From Acholoe squamosa (taxonomy: Eukaryota; Annelida; Polychaeta; Phyllodocida; Polynoidae): a DNA stretch of 64,000 bases. The translations under genes and the position numbers were made by a program. Positions within the stretch are counted from its first letter, which is position 1. Every line of letters begins with the position of its first letter. The notes beneath the pieces were generated by a model. It saw nothing but the letters and a program-made list of their open reading frames with translations. It searched no databases and was not told the origin of the DNA. The DNA lies in assembly GCA_949317995.1 (NCBI GenBank), contig OX439040.1, positions 53,085,186 through 53,149,185 of the forward strand, given 5' to 3'. Shown piece by piece: positions 63,491-64,000 of this stretch.

Positions 63491-64000
63491 CGATCACTCA
63501 GGTTTTCATCACAATGTTTATATGCTGCCCTTTTGAGCCCTCATTCATTACTTACAAGTTCATCTGAGGCATTTTGTAGTGTATGGCGCTCAGTCATCTG
63601 ATCACTCATACATATGGTAGCTCGTATCACTCACTGCTCACTCAGTCAGTGTGTAGTATAGTCATAGAGTGCACCACCTTATAGAGGTAGAGTCAAGAGA
63701 GGTCTCTGTGGATTTTCTGAGCGTCCCCCCTATAGGCCGTAAGATGCCCGTGGCCGCAGTTGCCAGATCCATCGAGAGAGAGATGCAGGGCAGAGATAGG
63801 ACTGAGCTGACTTGTGTGTGGTAAGTACCTCGTAGACCACAGGCCACACCGGACCAGTGACCATCAATTATAGAGTCAATATACGACCCCAATGTTGTTT
63901 GACGATCAGCATTCACCGGTCCCATCGTACAGGTTCCCTTGTGGTTCAGCTCACAGAGTCTAGTAGTTACTGCGGCGCTCGATCGTTACATGTTATCCAG

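Larger units (their letters stand above)
62231..64000. other. Unassigned right end of the window
   Basis: Includes a (TA)n tract (62699-62745) and a poly-T run near 63005. No transposon ends recognised. A short ORF with an ideal start context is listed separately. Confidence 0.5.

Overview
The window is a repeat-rich stretch of a metazoan nuclear genome assembly, with one 200-N gap at 2204-2403. The evidence is an animal-type Ty3/gypsy retrotransposon, APE-type LINEs, a SINE family whose head is (GTGA)n followed by TTTAACGCC (similar in style to short repeats common in molluscan genomes), many MITEs, long poly-C, (TA)n and satellite tracts, and no bacterial gene organisation. A marine invertebrate, perhaps a mollusc or another lophotrochozoan or amphioxus, is my best guess; the sequence alone does not settle it. 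I found no confident host gene, only three short candidate exons.

Layout. 1-11517: intergenic DNA with a Harbinger-like MITE (409-860), copies of dispersed repeat families and a 1.7-kb satellite with a 38-39 bp monomer (6660-8360). 11518-24363: a complete 12.85-kb Ty3/gypsy-type element on the minus strand. Its two 380-bp LTRs differ at one base, it has a tRNA-His primer site and a polypurine tract, and it carries gag, a pol that overlaps gag in the -1 frame, and an extra 982-codon zinc-finger ORF3 downstream of pol. ORF3 is preceded by a CpG-rich leader with two CRE palindromes and a 10-bp hairpin. A 1.5-kb AT-rich non-coding tail with repeated hairpins follows. 24364-30800: MITEs and intergenic DNA. 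30844-32333: a non-autonomous DNA transposon with 53-bp terminal inverted repeats, a 5-bp target duplication and ends resembling a Transib/RAG recombination heptamer. 32843-52510: nested SINEs, hAT-like, Harbinger-like and pogo-like MITEs, a broken LINE reverse transcriptase, and two 221-bp repeats that each enclose a tRNA-like domain with intact pol III boxes. 52757-59119: a nearly complete LINE on the minus strand. Its ORF1 joins a NADAR-type domain to an SGNH esterase-type domain; its ORF2 has an APE endonuclease and a reverse transcriptase and is broken only by a 182-bp SINE insertion. 60961-62230: an LTR-like region with its own primer-binding site. 62230-64000: mostly unassigned.

How the parts relate. 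Almost everything recognisable is mobile DNA. The Ty3 element supplies all its own proteins plus the unexplained ORF3. The LINE is the best local candidate for a recently active machine. The SINE copies, with 11-14 bp target duplications, were probably mobilised by some LINE. The two most unusual systems are the NADAR-esterase ORF1 of the LINE and the zinc-finger ORF3 of the Ty3 element.
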